Assembly: GCF_016107655.1 (NCBI RefSeq)
Contig: NZ_JABASX010000001.1
Coordinates: 62,001 to 126,000 of the forward strand
Length of the DNA stretch: 64,000 nt
Source of the DNA: Brevibacterium antiquum
GTDB taxonomy: Bacteria > Actinomycetota > Actinomycetes > Actinomycetales > Brevibacteriaceae
Reading direction: 5' to 3'
In this document: in pieces, positions 15,702 through 24,414 of the stretch
Layout of the letters: every line of letters starts with the position of its first letter
Position numbering within the stretch: the first letter of the stretch is position 1
Program-made: the position numbers and the translations under genes
The notes under the pieces: model-generated
The model's input: only the letters and a program-made list of their open reading frames with translations
The model's database searches: none
Told to the model about the DNA's origin: nothing

Positions 15702-17042
15702 ATGACTGACAGTGAAAACAGGCCGCAGCCATCCGGTCCCGGCGACCCGGCAGACCCCGGTGCGGCAGACCCCGGTGCAGGCACGGGTGTGCCCGAGGCC
15801 GAGGGGCCAGCCAAATGGAAGGTGATCGGTCCCGGCCTGGTCGTGGCCGCGACCGGTGTCGGTGCCGCCGACATGGTGGCGACCCTTGTGGCCGGCAGCC
15901 AGTTCGGCTACGGACTGATGTGGGCCGTGATCGTCGGTGTGATCCTCAAGATCGTCCTCGTCGAGGGCGCAGGTCGATTCACTCTGGCCACGGGGAAGAC
16001 GATCTTCGAAGGTTGGACGTCTCTGGGGCGGTGGACGACCTGGTACTTCGGGCCTTACATCATCATCTGGGGTTTCGTCTACGGAGCCACCGCGATGAGT
16101 TCTGCCGCTCTCCCTCTGGCCGCACTGTTTCCGGGAGTCAACCTCACCGTGTGGGCGATCGTCATGGGCCTGGCCGGTTTCGCCATGGTCTGGTTCGGGC
16201 GGTACTCCGTCTTCGAGAAGATCACCGCAGCCCTCGTCGGAATCATGTTCGTCACCGTTGTGGGCCTGGCCATCATCGCCGTTCCCAACATTCCGGAAAT
16301 GCTCACCGGCCTGATCCCGCTGATTCCGGAAGGCGGCGTCATCTACACCTTGGCACTGGCCGGCGGTGTCGGCGGCACAATCACCCTGGCTGCCTACGGC
16401 TACTGGCTGCGTGAGAAGGGCTGGCACACACCCAAATGGATGCGTGTGATGCGCATCGACAACTCCATGGCCTACGTGCTGACAGGGATCTTCGTCATCG
16501 CCATGCTCATTGTCGGAGCCGAGGTCGTACGCGCAGCCGGAGTCTCCATCTCTGCCGATGACAAGGGTCTGATCGAACTCGCAGATGTCCTCAAAGCCAA
16601 ATACGGCGATGTGGTCGGAACCGGCTTCCTCGTCGGCTTCTGGGCCGCATCCTTCTCCTCGATCATCGGAGTGTGGAACGGTGTCTCGCTCATGTTCGCC
16701 GACTTCTGGGGGCACATGCGCAAGAAGCCCGCTGGTCACCCTGACACGCTGACCGGCGGCAAGTACTTCAAGTTCTACGTGTTGTGGCTGACCTTCCCGC
16801 CCATGCTGCTCTTCCTGCTGGGCAAGCCGATCGGTCTGATCCTGGCCTACGGTGTGCTCGGATCGCTGTTCATGCCGTTCTTGGCGATCACACTGCTCGG
16901 TCTCCTCAATGGAAAGAAGATCCCGAAGAAGTGGGCCAACAAGCTGCACACCAATATCGCTCTGGCCATCACAGCGCTGCTCTTCATCATCCTCGGCGTT
17001 CAGCAGCTCTACTCGAGCCTGGCTCCGCTCTGGGGCGGATGA
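15702..17042 (+). CDS. Nramp-family transporter with non-canonical metal site
   Basis: A 446-aa protein with about 11 helices and Nramp architecture: GPGLVVAATGVGAADM in TM1, then VAGSQFGYGLMWAV, FAASF-type segments and SSIIGVWNGVSLMFADF. In metal-transporting Nramps TM1 carries DPGN and TM6 carries MPH; here the matching places read GVGAAD and GGTITLAAYGYW. It is therefore probably one of the divergent Nramp-related proteins, some of which carry Mg2+ or other substrates. The first 40 residues are a Pro/Gly/Asp-rich extension with a duplicated ADPGA. It appears monocistronic and ends in a long hairpin. Confidence 0.85.
   Translation: MTDSENRPQPSGPGDPADPGAADPGAGTGVPEAEGPAKWKVIGPGLVVAATGVGAADMVATLVAGSQFGYGLMWAVIVGVILKIVLVEGAGRFTLATGKTIFEGWTSLGRWTTWYFGPYIIIWGFVYGATAMSSAALPLAALFPGVNLTVWAIVMGLAGFAMVWFGRYSVFEKITAALVGIMFVTVVGLAIIAVPNIPEMLTGLIPLIPEGGVIYTLALAGGVGGTITLAAYGYWLREKGWHTPKWMRVMRIDNSMAYVLTGIFVIAMLIVGAEVVRAAGVSISADDKGLIELADVLKAKYGDVVGTGFLVGFWAASFSSIIGVWNGVSLMFADFWGHMRKKPAGHPDTLTGGKYFKFYVLWLTFPPMLLFLLGKPIGLILAYGVLGSLFMPFLAITLLGLLNGKKIPKKWANKLHTNIALAITALLFIILGVQQLYSSLAPLWGG
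15748..15780. repeat. In-frame 15-bp duplication in the Nramp N-terminus
   Basis: GCAGACCCCGGTGC occurs twice, 15 bp apart, encoding the repeated ADPGA peptide in the disordered N-terminal extension. It is in frame and so length-neutral for the membrane domain. Confidence 0.7.
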
Positions 17043-17050
17043 GATGTCGC

Positions 17051-17099
17051 CTGCCGCACCGTCGGGAAGACTCTGTTCTTCTTCCCGCCGGTGCGGCAG
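17051..17099 (+). terminator. Long stem terminator after the Nramp gene
   Basis: CTGCCGCACCG (17051-17061) pairs with CGGTGCGGCAG (17089-17099). After one mismatch, CGGGAAGA (17063-17070) pairs with TCTTCCCG (17080-17087), leaving a nine-base loop. No T-run follows, as is common for actinobacterial stem-only terminators. The DinB gene starts ten bases later. Confidence 0.75.
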
Positions 17100-17108
17100 A
17101 CTTGATCC

Positions 17109-17696
17109 ATGGCCCGCGACGATGCGATGAAGACGATCCTGAAGAACCACCTGCAGGCATGCCGCAACGATCTGATGTGGAAGCTGGACGGGCTCGGCGA
17201 GCGGGAACTGCGGATGCCGCATACCGCCACGGGCTTCAACCTCGCAGGCGTCGTCAAACATATGGCCAACGTGGAGATCGGGTACTTCGGCGACACCTTC
17301 GGCAGGCCCTGGCCGAATCCCGAAGAGATCATCACCGATGAGCAGTTCGACGCCGACCCGCAGGCCGACTGGTATGCCACGGAGAGCGAAACGGCGGACT
17401 CCGTCCTCGAGTTCTACAGACGAGTGTGGGTCTTTGCAGACGAGACGATCGACACCCACGCACTCGCGGCGCAGGGCACAGTTCCACATTGGTCGGCTCA
17501 GAAGGCTGCGGTGTCTCTGCAGCAGATCATGGTCCACGTCCTCGTGGACCTCGCGCGGCATATAGGACAAGTCGACATCGTTCGCGAGAGCATCGACGGG
17601 CAGGTCGGACTCAACCCGCGCAGTCCGAACATGCCGGAGGGCCAGGATTGGGAGGCCTACCTCGCCAAGCTGCGGTCGTTGGCGCATAACACCTGA
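17109..17696 (+). CDS. DinB/DUF664 family protein
   Basis: A 195-aa four-helix-bundle protein of the DinB/YfiT-like superfamily, usually metal-binding and often thiol-dependent S-transferases or hydrolases. The expected His residues are in place: VVKHMANVEIGYF near residue 51, and MVHVLVDLARHIGQVDIVRE near 142-152. Start is the first ATG after the upstream terminator. A very long open frame on the opposite strand is a shadow caused by GC-rich codon bias. Substrate unknown. Confidence 0.85.
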   Translation: MARDDAMKTILKNHLQACRNDLMWKLDGLGERELRMPHTATGFNLAGVVKHMANVEIGYFGDTFGRPWPNPEEIITDEQFDADPQADWYATESETADSVLEFYRRVWVFADETIDTHALAAQGTVPHWSAQKAAVSLQQIMVHVLVDLARHIGQVDIVRESIDGQVGLNPRSPNMPEGQDWEAYLAKLRSLAHNT

Positions 17697-17802
17697 GCAC
17701 CTTCACGCACCGCTGCCGGGCGGGTCCTCGCACGTGGGGCTGGATGCGTACACGCACGGGAGGTGCCTGCCTCGGCGGGGCAGGCGATAAGCTGGGACTG
17801 AA

Positions 17803-20800
17803 ATGGCACATGAGAACTCAGCATCCTCGACCCCAGGCCCGGGCAACTCGACTCCAGGCAAGGGGGACTCCACCCCGCGTGCGGAACCGACGTCACCTCG
17901 CGCCGGTACACATTCACCGCGCAAGGACTCGTCGTCGCCGAAACGGCAACCTCGGCGGAATAATCAGCGGCGCAAGAACACCGGTGCCGGTCACCGGGAG
18001 CGCCGGGCACGGCTGAGCGCTGCCCGTCGGTCACAGTCGGTCGATGTCACCTACCCAGCCAACCTGCCGGTCTCCGCGGCGAAGGACGAGATCGCCGCGG
18101 CCATCCGCAATAACCAGGTCGTCATCGTCGCGGGTGAGACGGGATCGGGCAAGACCACCCAGCTGCCCAAGATCTGCCTCGAGTTGGGGCTGGGAGTCAA
18201 CGGACTGATCGGGCATACGCAGCCTCGGCGAATCGCTGCCAGGACAGTGGCCGAGCGCATCGCCGACGAGCTCGGCGAGGACCTCGGCGGGACCATCGGC
18301 TACCAAGTTCGCTTCACCGCGCAGGTCGCGGATTCGACCCGGGTCAAGGTCATGACCGACGGCATCCTGCTCTCGGAGCTCTCTCGCGACAAACTGCTGC
18401 GTGACTACGAAGTCATCATCATCGACGAGGCTCACGAACGCAGTCTCAACATCGATTTCCTGCTCGGCTACCTCAAAGAAGTGATGGGGAAACGGCCCGA
18501 GCTCAAGGTCATCATCACCTCGGCGACGATTGATCCGCAGTCCTTCGCCGCGCACTTCGACGACGCACCGATCATCGAGGTCGCGGGCCGAACCTATCCG
18601 GTCGAGGTGCGCTACCGTCCGCTGGTCGACGACGAGGAAGATGACGAGGTCGATGGACCGGGGGAGTCAGGCAGCTACGAAACAGGGCCGGAGGAACAGA
18701 CCGAAGGCATCATCGCAGCCTTCGACGAACTCAGCGCCGAAGATCCCGGCGACATCCTCGTCTTCCTCTCCGGCGAGCGCGAGATCCGCGACACTGCCGA
18801 TGCTCTCGAGGCCCACCTGCGCAAACGGCCACGCCTGAGCAACTGGGAGGTCGTGCCGCTGTTCGCCCGACTCTCCGCCGGTGAACAGCAGAAGGTCTTC
18901 AAACCGCACTCCAGGCCACGCCTTGTGCTGGCCACGAACGTCGCCGAAACGTCCCTGACCGTGCCCGGCATCAAATACGTCATCGACGTCGGCACCGCCC
19001 GCATCTCCCGGTACTCCAACCGCACCCGCGTCCAACGTCTGCCGATCGAACGCATCTCCCAGGCGAGCGCGAACCAGCGCAAGGGCCGCTCAGGCCGTAC
19101 CAGCGACGGCATCTGCATTCGCCTGTATTCGGAAGCCGACTTCGACTCGCGACCCGAGTTCACCGACCCGGAGATCCTGCGCACGAACCTGGCCAGCGTC
19201 ATCCTGCAGATGGCCGATCTCGGGTTCGCGTCGAGTGACAAGGAGATCCTCGAGTTCCCGTTCCTCACCCCACCGGAAGCCAAGACCGTCCGTGACGGAC
19301 GCACCATGCTCTCCGAATTGGGTGCCCTGACCAGCGATAAGGCCGGAACGATCACGGTCACCCCCACCGGCCGGCAGCTGTCGCTGCTCCCGATCGACCC
19401 GAGACTGGCGCGCATGGTCATTGCCGGCGCCGAGGCGGGATGCGGGGGAGAAGTCACCATCATCGTGGCCGCGCTGTCCATTCAGGACTCCCGCGAACGT
19501 CCCACCGAGGTGCGAGCTGCCGCCGACGAGAAGCACGCCCGCTTCACCCACCCGGGCAGTGACTTCCTCTCCTACCTCAACCTGTGGAACTACCTGGACG
19601 ACCAGCAATCGGCGCTGACGAGTTCGAAGTTCCGTCGCCAGTGCAAGGCCGAATTCCTCAACTTCGTGCGCATCCGCGAATGGCAGGACCTCGTCGGCCA
19701 GCTGCGCTCTCTGCTCGGATCCGCCGGTATCCGCGTCAACAAATCCGTATGGCGCCCTGTCGACGCGTCTGGTGCCGAGAATGCGCCGTCGTCCGGCTCG
19801 TCTTCTGGGTCGAATGCCCTCGCCGAGGCGGGCCCTGGGTCCGCGTCGAAGGCTGCCGCAGCGGCGACAGGAGCGAAGAGCGCCAACGGCAAGGTCGGAT
19901 TCGCCGAACTCAGTGCGCAGAAGCGCAGCGCGAAGAAGAACGGCGGACACGACGACGCGAAAGACTCCGGACAGAGTGCTGCCAGTGCGCGGCTCGACCC
20001 GCATGCCGCGGCCATTCATCGTGCGCTGCTGACCGGGCTGCTGTCGATGATCGGCTCCAGGTCCGAGCGCAACAAGGACTATCAGGGGGCCCGCGGCACC
20101 CGCTTCGCAATCTTCCCCGGTTCGGGTCTGTTCAAGAAGAAGCCCGACTTCGTCATGGCCGCCGAACTGGTCGAAACCTCCAGATTATGGGCACGCACCG
20201 TCTCAGCGATCGAACCCGAGTGGGTCGTCGAAGCGGCCGGTGACCTGGTGACCAGACAGTATTCGGACCCGCACTGGTCGAAGAAGGCCGGCGGCTCGAT
20301 GGTCTACGAGAAGATCTCACTCTACGGAGTCACCCTCGTCTCCGACAGACGCGTCGGATTCGGCACCTTCGACCGGGAGGCCGCGCGTGACATGTTCATC
20401 CGCAAGGGCCTCATCGAAGGTGACTGGCACGAACGCTTCGGATTCCTCGACCACAACGCGACGATCATCGATGAGGCAGAGGCGCTGGCCTCACGCACAC
20501 GCAACCGCCGGGTCCTGGATCAGGACGATGCCCTCTTCGAGTTCTACGATGAGCGGATTCCGGCCACGACCACCTCGGCGGCAGACTTCCGCTCCTGGTG
20601 GAAGAAGCAGAAGCGTCGCGACTCGCATCTGCTGGATCTGACCACGTCGATCCTGCTCAGCGATGACAGTGAGGAACTGACCGCCTCGGTGGCCGACGAC
20701 TTCCCGATGGAATGGGAACTGGTCGACGGTTCGATGGCGAAGCTGCGATACTCCTTCGAACCAGGCAGCACCGAGGACGGGGTGACCGTCGAGCTGCCTG

Positions 20801-22107
20801 CAGCCGCCGTGCCCCTCGTGGATTCCGACGAATTCTCTTGGCAGGTCCCGGGACTGCGGGAGGAACTCGTCGCGGCCTACATTCGGTCGCTGCCGAAGAA
20901 CAAGCGCCGCTACTTCGTGCCCGCACCGGACGTCGCCCGCGACATCCTGCCTGTCCTCACCCCCTATCGCGGGGCTCTGCCCGAGGTGCTCGCTGCTCAG
21001 CTGAGCGAACGCGCAGGCGGGGGAGGTCTGAATGACCTGGTGCCCATCACCGTGACCGCCGAGGACTTCGACCGCGACCGCATTCCACCGCACCTGAGGA
21101 TCCGCTTCCGCGTCGTCGACGGGACCATCACAGTCGGTATCGGCGAGGACCTGAACAAATTGACGGCGACGGCGAAGCCCCAGGTGCGCAAGGCTCGGGC
21201 GAAGCAGGTCGCGTTCAATGCCAAGACCGGGCTGACCTCATGGTCGTTCGGCGCTCTGACTGACCCAGACGAGACAGAAGTCGGTGCTGTACCGGGCCTG
21301 GCCGACCGTGGCAGCAGTGTCGACCTCATTGCCTTCGATACAGCTGCCCAGGCGCGCCTGGCCTCGCGCGAGGGACTGATCACCTTGCTGAGCCTGCGCA
21401 CGAACGAGTCACTGAAATACCTGCGAGACGGACTGACGACCGATGAGAAACTCGTCCTCGCCGGCCACCAGAAGTCCTCGGACGAAATGCTCCACGCACT
21501 CATTCGAGCCGGCATCCGCACTGTCGTCGAGAACGAATCGGGACCAGCAGAGACCGCCTGGGTGTCAGATGCGGAGGAGTTCGGACGGCTCGAAACCACC
21601 ATGCAGGCATCGCTGACCGACATGTGCTCGAACCTGCTGCCTCACCTGATGAAGGCGCTGCGGTCCACGACCGAACTCGACCGGCGTGTGTCGAAGGCCT
21701 CGTCCCTGGCGATCCTGTCCAACCTCGCCGATGTGCAGGCATGGCGCGGATCGCGAGTCACGGGTGCGTCGGTTGCCGCGATGTCCGGGCAGATGGTTCG
21801 CGACCTGCCGAGGTGGGTGCAGGCAGAGGTGGTCCGCATCGACGGAATGCAGAACTCGCCGATGCGCGACAAGCAGCTCATGGACCGCGTCAGCGGCAGC
21901 GCCGACTCCGTGATGAAGAAGGTCGGCAACAGATTCCCCGAACTGTCCAAGGCAGACTGGTCGAAGGTTGTCGTCTCGGTGCCCAGTGAGTGGCGGGACG
22001 TGATCATCATGCTCGAGGAGCTGCGCGTCAGCCTCTACGCGAACTCGCTGGGAACGGCCCACCCGGTGTCGGAGAAGAGGATCGCAAAGGCCCTCGCACA
22101 ACTGTGA
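17803..22107 (+). CDS. hrpA: ATP-dependent RNA helicase HrpA
   Basis: A 1434-aa DEAH-box helicase. Residues 1-75 are a basic, Ser/Pro/Arg-rich disordered extension. The helicase core shows Walker A GETGSGKTT (111-119), DEAH (208-211), SAT in TSATID, and ATNVAETSLTVPGI plus QRKGRSGRTS in domain 2. HA2/OB regions and the long DUF3418 C-terminus typical of HrpA follow. A low-complexity Ala/Ser/Gly insertion of about 75 residues interrupts the middle (from about 652). HrpA of this type unwinds RNA and in E. coli helps resolve stalled ribosomes. It is convergent with the next gene, with two bases between stops. Confidence 0.95.
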   Translation: MAHENSASSTPGPGNSTPGKGDSTPRAEPTSPRAGTHSPRKDSSSPKRQPRRNNQRRKNTGAGHRERRARLSAARRSQSVDVTYPANLPVSAAKDEIAAAIRNNQVVIVAGETGSGKTTQLPKICLELGLGVNGLIGHTQPRRIAARTVAERIADELGEDLGGTIGYQVRFTAQVADSTRVKVMTDGILLSELSRDKLLRDYEVIIIDEAHERSLNIDFLLGYLKEVMGKRPELKVIITSATIDPQSFAAHFDDAPIIEVAGRTYPVEVRYRPLVDDEEDDEVDGPGESGSYETGPEEQTEGIIAAFDELSAEDPGDILVFLSGEREIRDTADALEAHLRKRPRLSNWEVVPLFARLSAGEQQKVFKPHSRPRLVLATNVAETSLTVPGIKYVIDVGTARISRYSNRTRVQRLPIERISQASANQRKGRSGRTSDGICIRLYSEADFDSRPEFTDPEILRTNLASVILQMADLGFASSDKEILEFPFLTPPEAKTVRDGRTMLSELGALTSDKAGTITVTPTGRQLSLLPIDPRLARMVIAGAEAGCGGEVTIIVAALSIQDSRERPTEVRAAADEKHARFTHPGSDFLSYLNLWNYLDDQQSALTSSKFRRQCKAEFLNFVRIREWQDLVGQLRSLLGSAGIRVNKSVWRPVDASGAENAPSSGSSSGSNALAEAGPGSASKAAAAATGAKSANGKVGFAELSAQKRSAKKNGGHDDAKDSGQSAASARLDPHAAAIHRALLTGLLSMIGSRSERNKDYQGARGTRFAIFPGSGLFKKKPDFVMAAELVETSRLWARTVSAIEPEWVVEAAGDLVTRQYSDPHWSKKAGGSMVYEKISLYGVTLVSDRRVGFGTFDREAARDMFIRKGLIEGDWHERFGFLDHNATIIDEAEALASRTRNRRVLDQDDALFEFYDERIPATTTSAADFRSWWKKQKRRDSHLLDLTTSILLSDDSEELTASVADDFPMEWELVDGSMAKLRYSFEPGSTEDGVTVELPAAAVPLVDSDEFSWQVPGLREELVAAYIRSLPKNKRRYFVPAPDVARDILPVLTPYRGALPEVLAAQLSERAGGGGLNDLVPITVTAEDFDRDRIPPHLRIRFRVVDGTITVGIGEDLNKLTATAKPQVRKARAKQVAFNAKTGLTSWSFGALTDPDETEVGAVPGLADRGSSVDLIAFDTAAQARLASREGLITLLSLRTNESLKYLRDGLTTDEKLVLAGHQKSSDEMLHALIRAGIRTVVENESGPAETAWVSDAEEFGRLETTMQASLTDMCSNLLPHLMKALRSTTELDRRVSKASSLAILSNLADVQAWRGSRVTGASVAAMSGQMVRDLPRWVQAEVVRIDGMQNSPMRDKQLMDRVSGSADSVMKKVGNRFPELSKADWSKVVVSVPSEWRDVIIMLEELRVSLYANSLGTAHPVSEKRIAKALAQL

Positions 22108-22109
22108 AG

Positions 22110-22484
22110 CTAGGCGGGAGCGGAGGTGAAGTAGCCGGCGAACAGCCACCATATGGGGAGGATGGCCGCAGCCAGGAAAGCCGCGACAGACCACCAGATG
22201 CGCCATTTCCAGGTGCGCCGGCGGGTGCCGATGAAGAGGAACACGAGGTAGAAGACGAGGCAGAACGCACCGGAGAGGCTGAGCATCACCATGCTGAAGG
22301 CCTCCAAACCGGAGGTTCCGAGGTCGAAGAGGTAGCTGGTGACCTGACCGATCTCGAGTGAGAACTTGATCGCGTAAACCAGGAAGGGGATGCCGAGGAT
22401 CGCTACGATAATCAGCGGTAGAGCCTTGAGCAGGCGTTCCTTCGGTTCAGAGCGTCCGGCGTATTCAACAAATTCCTCATTCAT
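22110..22484 (-). CDS. Small membrane protein (124 aa), unknown function
   Basis: Three membrane helices are evident: ALPLIIVAILGIPFLVYAI, MVMLSLSGAFCLVFYLVFLF and WWSVAAFLAAAILPIWWLFA. Between the second and third is a basic cytoplasmic loop (GTRRRTWKWR). No family is recognised. The ATG at 22484 has GGTGG upstream; a GTG three codons earlier is possible. It is divergent from prfC, with about 150 bp of shared upstream region. Confidence 0.75.
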   Translation of the reverse strand: MNEEFVEYAGRSEPKERLLKALPLIIVAILGIPFLVYAIKFSLEIGQVTSYLFDLGTSGLEAFSMVMLSLSGAFCLVFYLVFLFIGTRRRTWKWRIWWSVAAFLAAAILPIWWLFAGYFTSAPA

Positions 22485-22621
22485 CGCCACCAAGCTTAAA
22501 CGCAGAATCCGACAGGACGCTGGACGCCCCTGCTGTACCGCTCACGCAGACTGAACACAGCCGCAGACGCGCACCGACCACAACTGTGACTGACCGGACA
22601 CCCGGTCGGAGACAGAAGAGA

Positions 22622-22636
22622 GATAAGATATTTTGG
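22622..22636 (+). promoter_or_regulatory. -10-like element for a probably leaderless prfC
   Basis: GATAAGATATTTT contains a TAAGAT -10-like hexamer around 22624-22629. That would place the transcript start at or next to the GTG at 22636. No Shine-Dalgarno is visible, which fits a leaderless mRNA. Confidence 0.5.
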
Positions 22637-24228
22637 TGACTTCTGGCCAGTATTCTGACAAGGACATTCGAACCCAGGCGGCTCGCCGCCGGACGTTCGC
22701 TGTCATTTCGCACCCCGACGCGGGTAAATCGACGACCACCGAGGCGCTCGCCCTACACGCGCGAGCCATCGGCAAGGCAGGCGCCACCCACGGCAAGGCC
22801 GGTCGCCGCGCAACTGTCTCCGACTGGATGAAGATGGAGCAGGACCGCGGCATCTCGATCTCCTCGGCCGCGCTGCAGTTCGAGTACCGGGATGCGGTCT
22901 TCAACCTCGTTGACACACCGGGCCACGCGGACTTCTCCGAGGACACCTACCGTGTGCTCTCGGCCGTCGACTGCGCCGTGATGCTCATCGATGCGGCCAA
23001 GGGCCTCGAGGCGCAGACCATGAAGCTCTTCGAAGTCTGTGCCCACCGCAACATTCCGATCATCACTGTGGTCAACAAATGGGACCGTGCCGGTCTCGAC
23101 GCTCTGGAGCTCATGGATGAGGTCCAGGAGCGCACCGGTCTCCTGCCCACCCCGCTGACCTGGCCTGTCGGACAGTCCGGTGACTTCAGGGGAGTCCTTG
23201 ACCGTCTCACCGGTGACTACACGAAGTACGACCGCACCAACGCCGGTGCCGCCATCGCCGGGGAGGAGACCTATACCGCAGACAAGGCCATCGAGCTCGA
23301 AGGCGATGCCTGGCAGACCGCGGTCGACGAATCCGATCTCCTCGACATGGAAGATCAGAACCACGATCAGGAGACCTTCCTGGCCGGTAAATCGACCCCG
23401 GTGATGTTCGCCTCGGCGGTGCTCAACTTCGGCATCCACAAACTCCTCGACATGCTCGTCGACCTGGCACCTGCCGCAGAGGCCCGGTTGGACAAGGACG
23501 ATGTACCCCGCGACGTGGCCGACCCGTTCTCCGGATTCGTCTTCAAGGTTCAGGCTGGAATGGACTCCAACCACCGTGACCGGCTGGCCTACATTCGCGT
23601 CTGCTCCGGCGTCTTCGAACGCGGTTCTGTGCTCACCCACGCCGCGACCGGCAAACCCTTCGCCACGAAGTACGCGCAGCAGGTCTTCGGCCGTGACCGT
23701 GACGTCGTCGACGAAGCATTCCCAGGAGACGTCGTCGGTCTGGTCAACGCCAGTGCTCTGCGAGTCGGCGATTCGCTCTACTTGGACAAGAAGGTCGAAT
23801 TCCCCGGGATTCCGACGTTCTCTCCCGAACACTTCATGGTCATCCGGGCCAAGGACTCCTCGAAGTACAAGCAGTTCCGCCGCGGCATCGAACAGCTCGA
23901 CCACGAAGGCGTCATCCAGGTGCTGCGCTCTGATCTGCGCGGCGACCAGGCCCCAGTTCTCGGAGCCGTCGGGCCGATGCAGTTCGAGGTCGCCGAGGAC
24001 CGGATGAACAACGAATTCCACGCACCCTGTGCGTTGGAGCGCCTCAACTTCTCGTTGGCCAGGCGCACCACACCGGAATGCGTGCCGACTCTGGCAAGGG
24101 AACGATCAGTTGAGGTTCTGCACCGGTCTGACGGTGAGCTGCTGGCCCTGTTCTCGGATCGATGGCGGCTCCAGGGCGTGCAGAAGAATCACCCGGACCT
24201 GGTTCTGGAACCGCTCGTCGTCAGCTGA
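22636..24228 (+). CDS. prfC: Peptide chain release factor 3
   Basis: A 530-aa translational GTPase that recycles class I release factors from the ribosome. G1 ISHPDAGKSTT, the switch I region with ISISSAALQFEY, G3 DTPGHADFSEDTYR, G4 NKWDR and G5-like SAV are all present. They are followed by the RF3 domain II and III segments (GFVFKVQAGMDSNHRDR, QVLRSDLRGDQAPVLGAVGP). The C-terminus reads WRLQGVQKNHPDLVLEPL. The GTG at 22636 is chosen because a -10-like element lies just upstream; the preceding TTG codon would add one residue. Confidence 0.97.
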   Translation: MTSGQYSDKDIRTQAARRRTFAVISHPDAGKSTTTEALALHARAIGKAGATHGKAGRRATVSDWMKMEQDRGISISSAALQFEYRDAVFNLVDTPGHADFSEDTYRVLSAVDCAVMLIDAAKGLEAQTMKLFEVCAHRNIPIITVVNKWDRAGLDALELMDEVQERTGLLPTPLTWPVGQSGDFRGVLDRLTGDYTKYDRTNAGAAIAGEETYTADKAIELEGDAWQTAVDESDLLDMEDQNHDQETFLAGKSTPVMFASAVLNFGIHKLLDMLVDLAPAAEARLDKDDVPRDVADPFSGFVFKVQAGMDSNHRDRLAYIRVCSGVFERGSVLTHAATGKPFATKYAQQVFGRDRDVVDEAFPGDVVGLVNASALRVGDSLYLDKKVEFPGIPTFSPEHFMVIRAKDSSKYKQFRRGIEQLDHEGVIQVLRSDLRGDQAPVLGAVGPMQFEVAEDRMNNEFHAPCALERLNFSLARRTTPECVPTLARERSVEVLHRSDGELLALFSDRWRLQGVQKNHPDLVLEPLVVS

Positions 24229-24273
24229 GCGCACATACCGCGATCGGCGGAGGCCAACCGCCCAGCCGATCAC

Positions 24274-24315
24274 ACGTCTCGCCGTTTCGACGAAGACGTC
24301 TCGCCGTTTTGACGA
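24274..24315 (+). promoter_or_regulatory. Direct repeats upstream of ino1
   Basis: ACGTCTCGCCGTTTYGACGA occurs at 24274-24293 and 24296-24315, a 22-bp period or two helix turns. An AT-rich ACATTAAGATGAATAG follows. The spacing fits tandem binding sites for a regulator of the inositol synthase gene. Confidence 0.5.
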
Positions 24316-24338
24316 GGACATTAAGATGAATAGTCGGG

Positions 24339-24396
24339 GTCATTCCAAGGTGGCCCCAGTCGGGGAGACCCGACGCTCGGGGAGACCCGGAATGAC
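24339..24396 (+). promoter_or_regulatory. Structured 5' leader of ino1
   Basis: GTCATTCC (24339-24346) pairs with GGAATGAC (24389-24396). Inside are two copies of TCGGGGAGACCCG (24360-24372 and 24377-24389), 17 bp apart, that can form alternative stems. The ribosome site AAAGGAG begins right after the closing stem, so folding could control access to it. No known riboswitch class is recognised. Confidence 0.45.
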
Positions 24397-24414
24397 AAAG
24401 GAGATATCACAGAC

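Noticed and set aside
15156-17687. An 843-codon open frame on the minus strand across the Nramp and DinB genes
   Set aside because: Only its last part (DUF202) is a real gene. The rest is antisense to well-supported genes and has the biased composition of a high-GC shadow frame.
22753-24021. Long open frame antisense to prfC
   Set aside because: prfC is unmistakable on the plus strand; the antisense translation is rich in His/Asp/Val typical of a shadow and has no domain.
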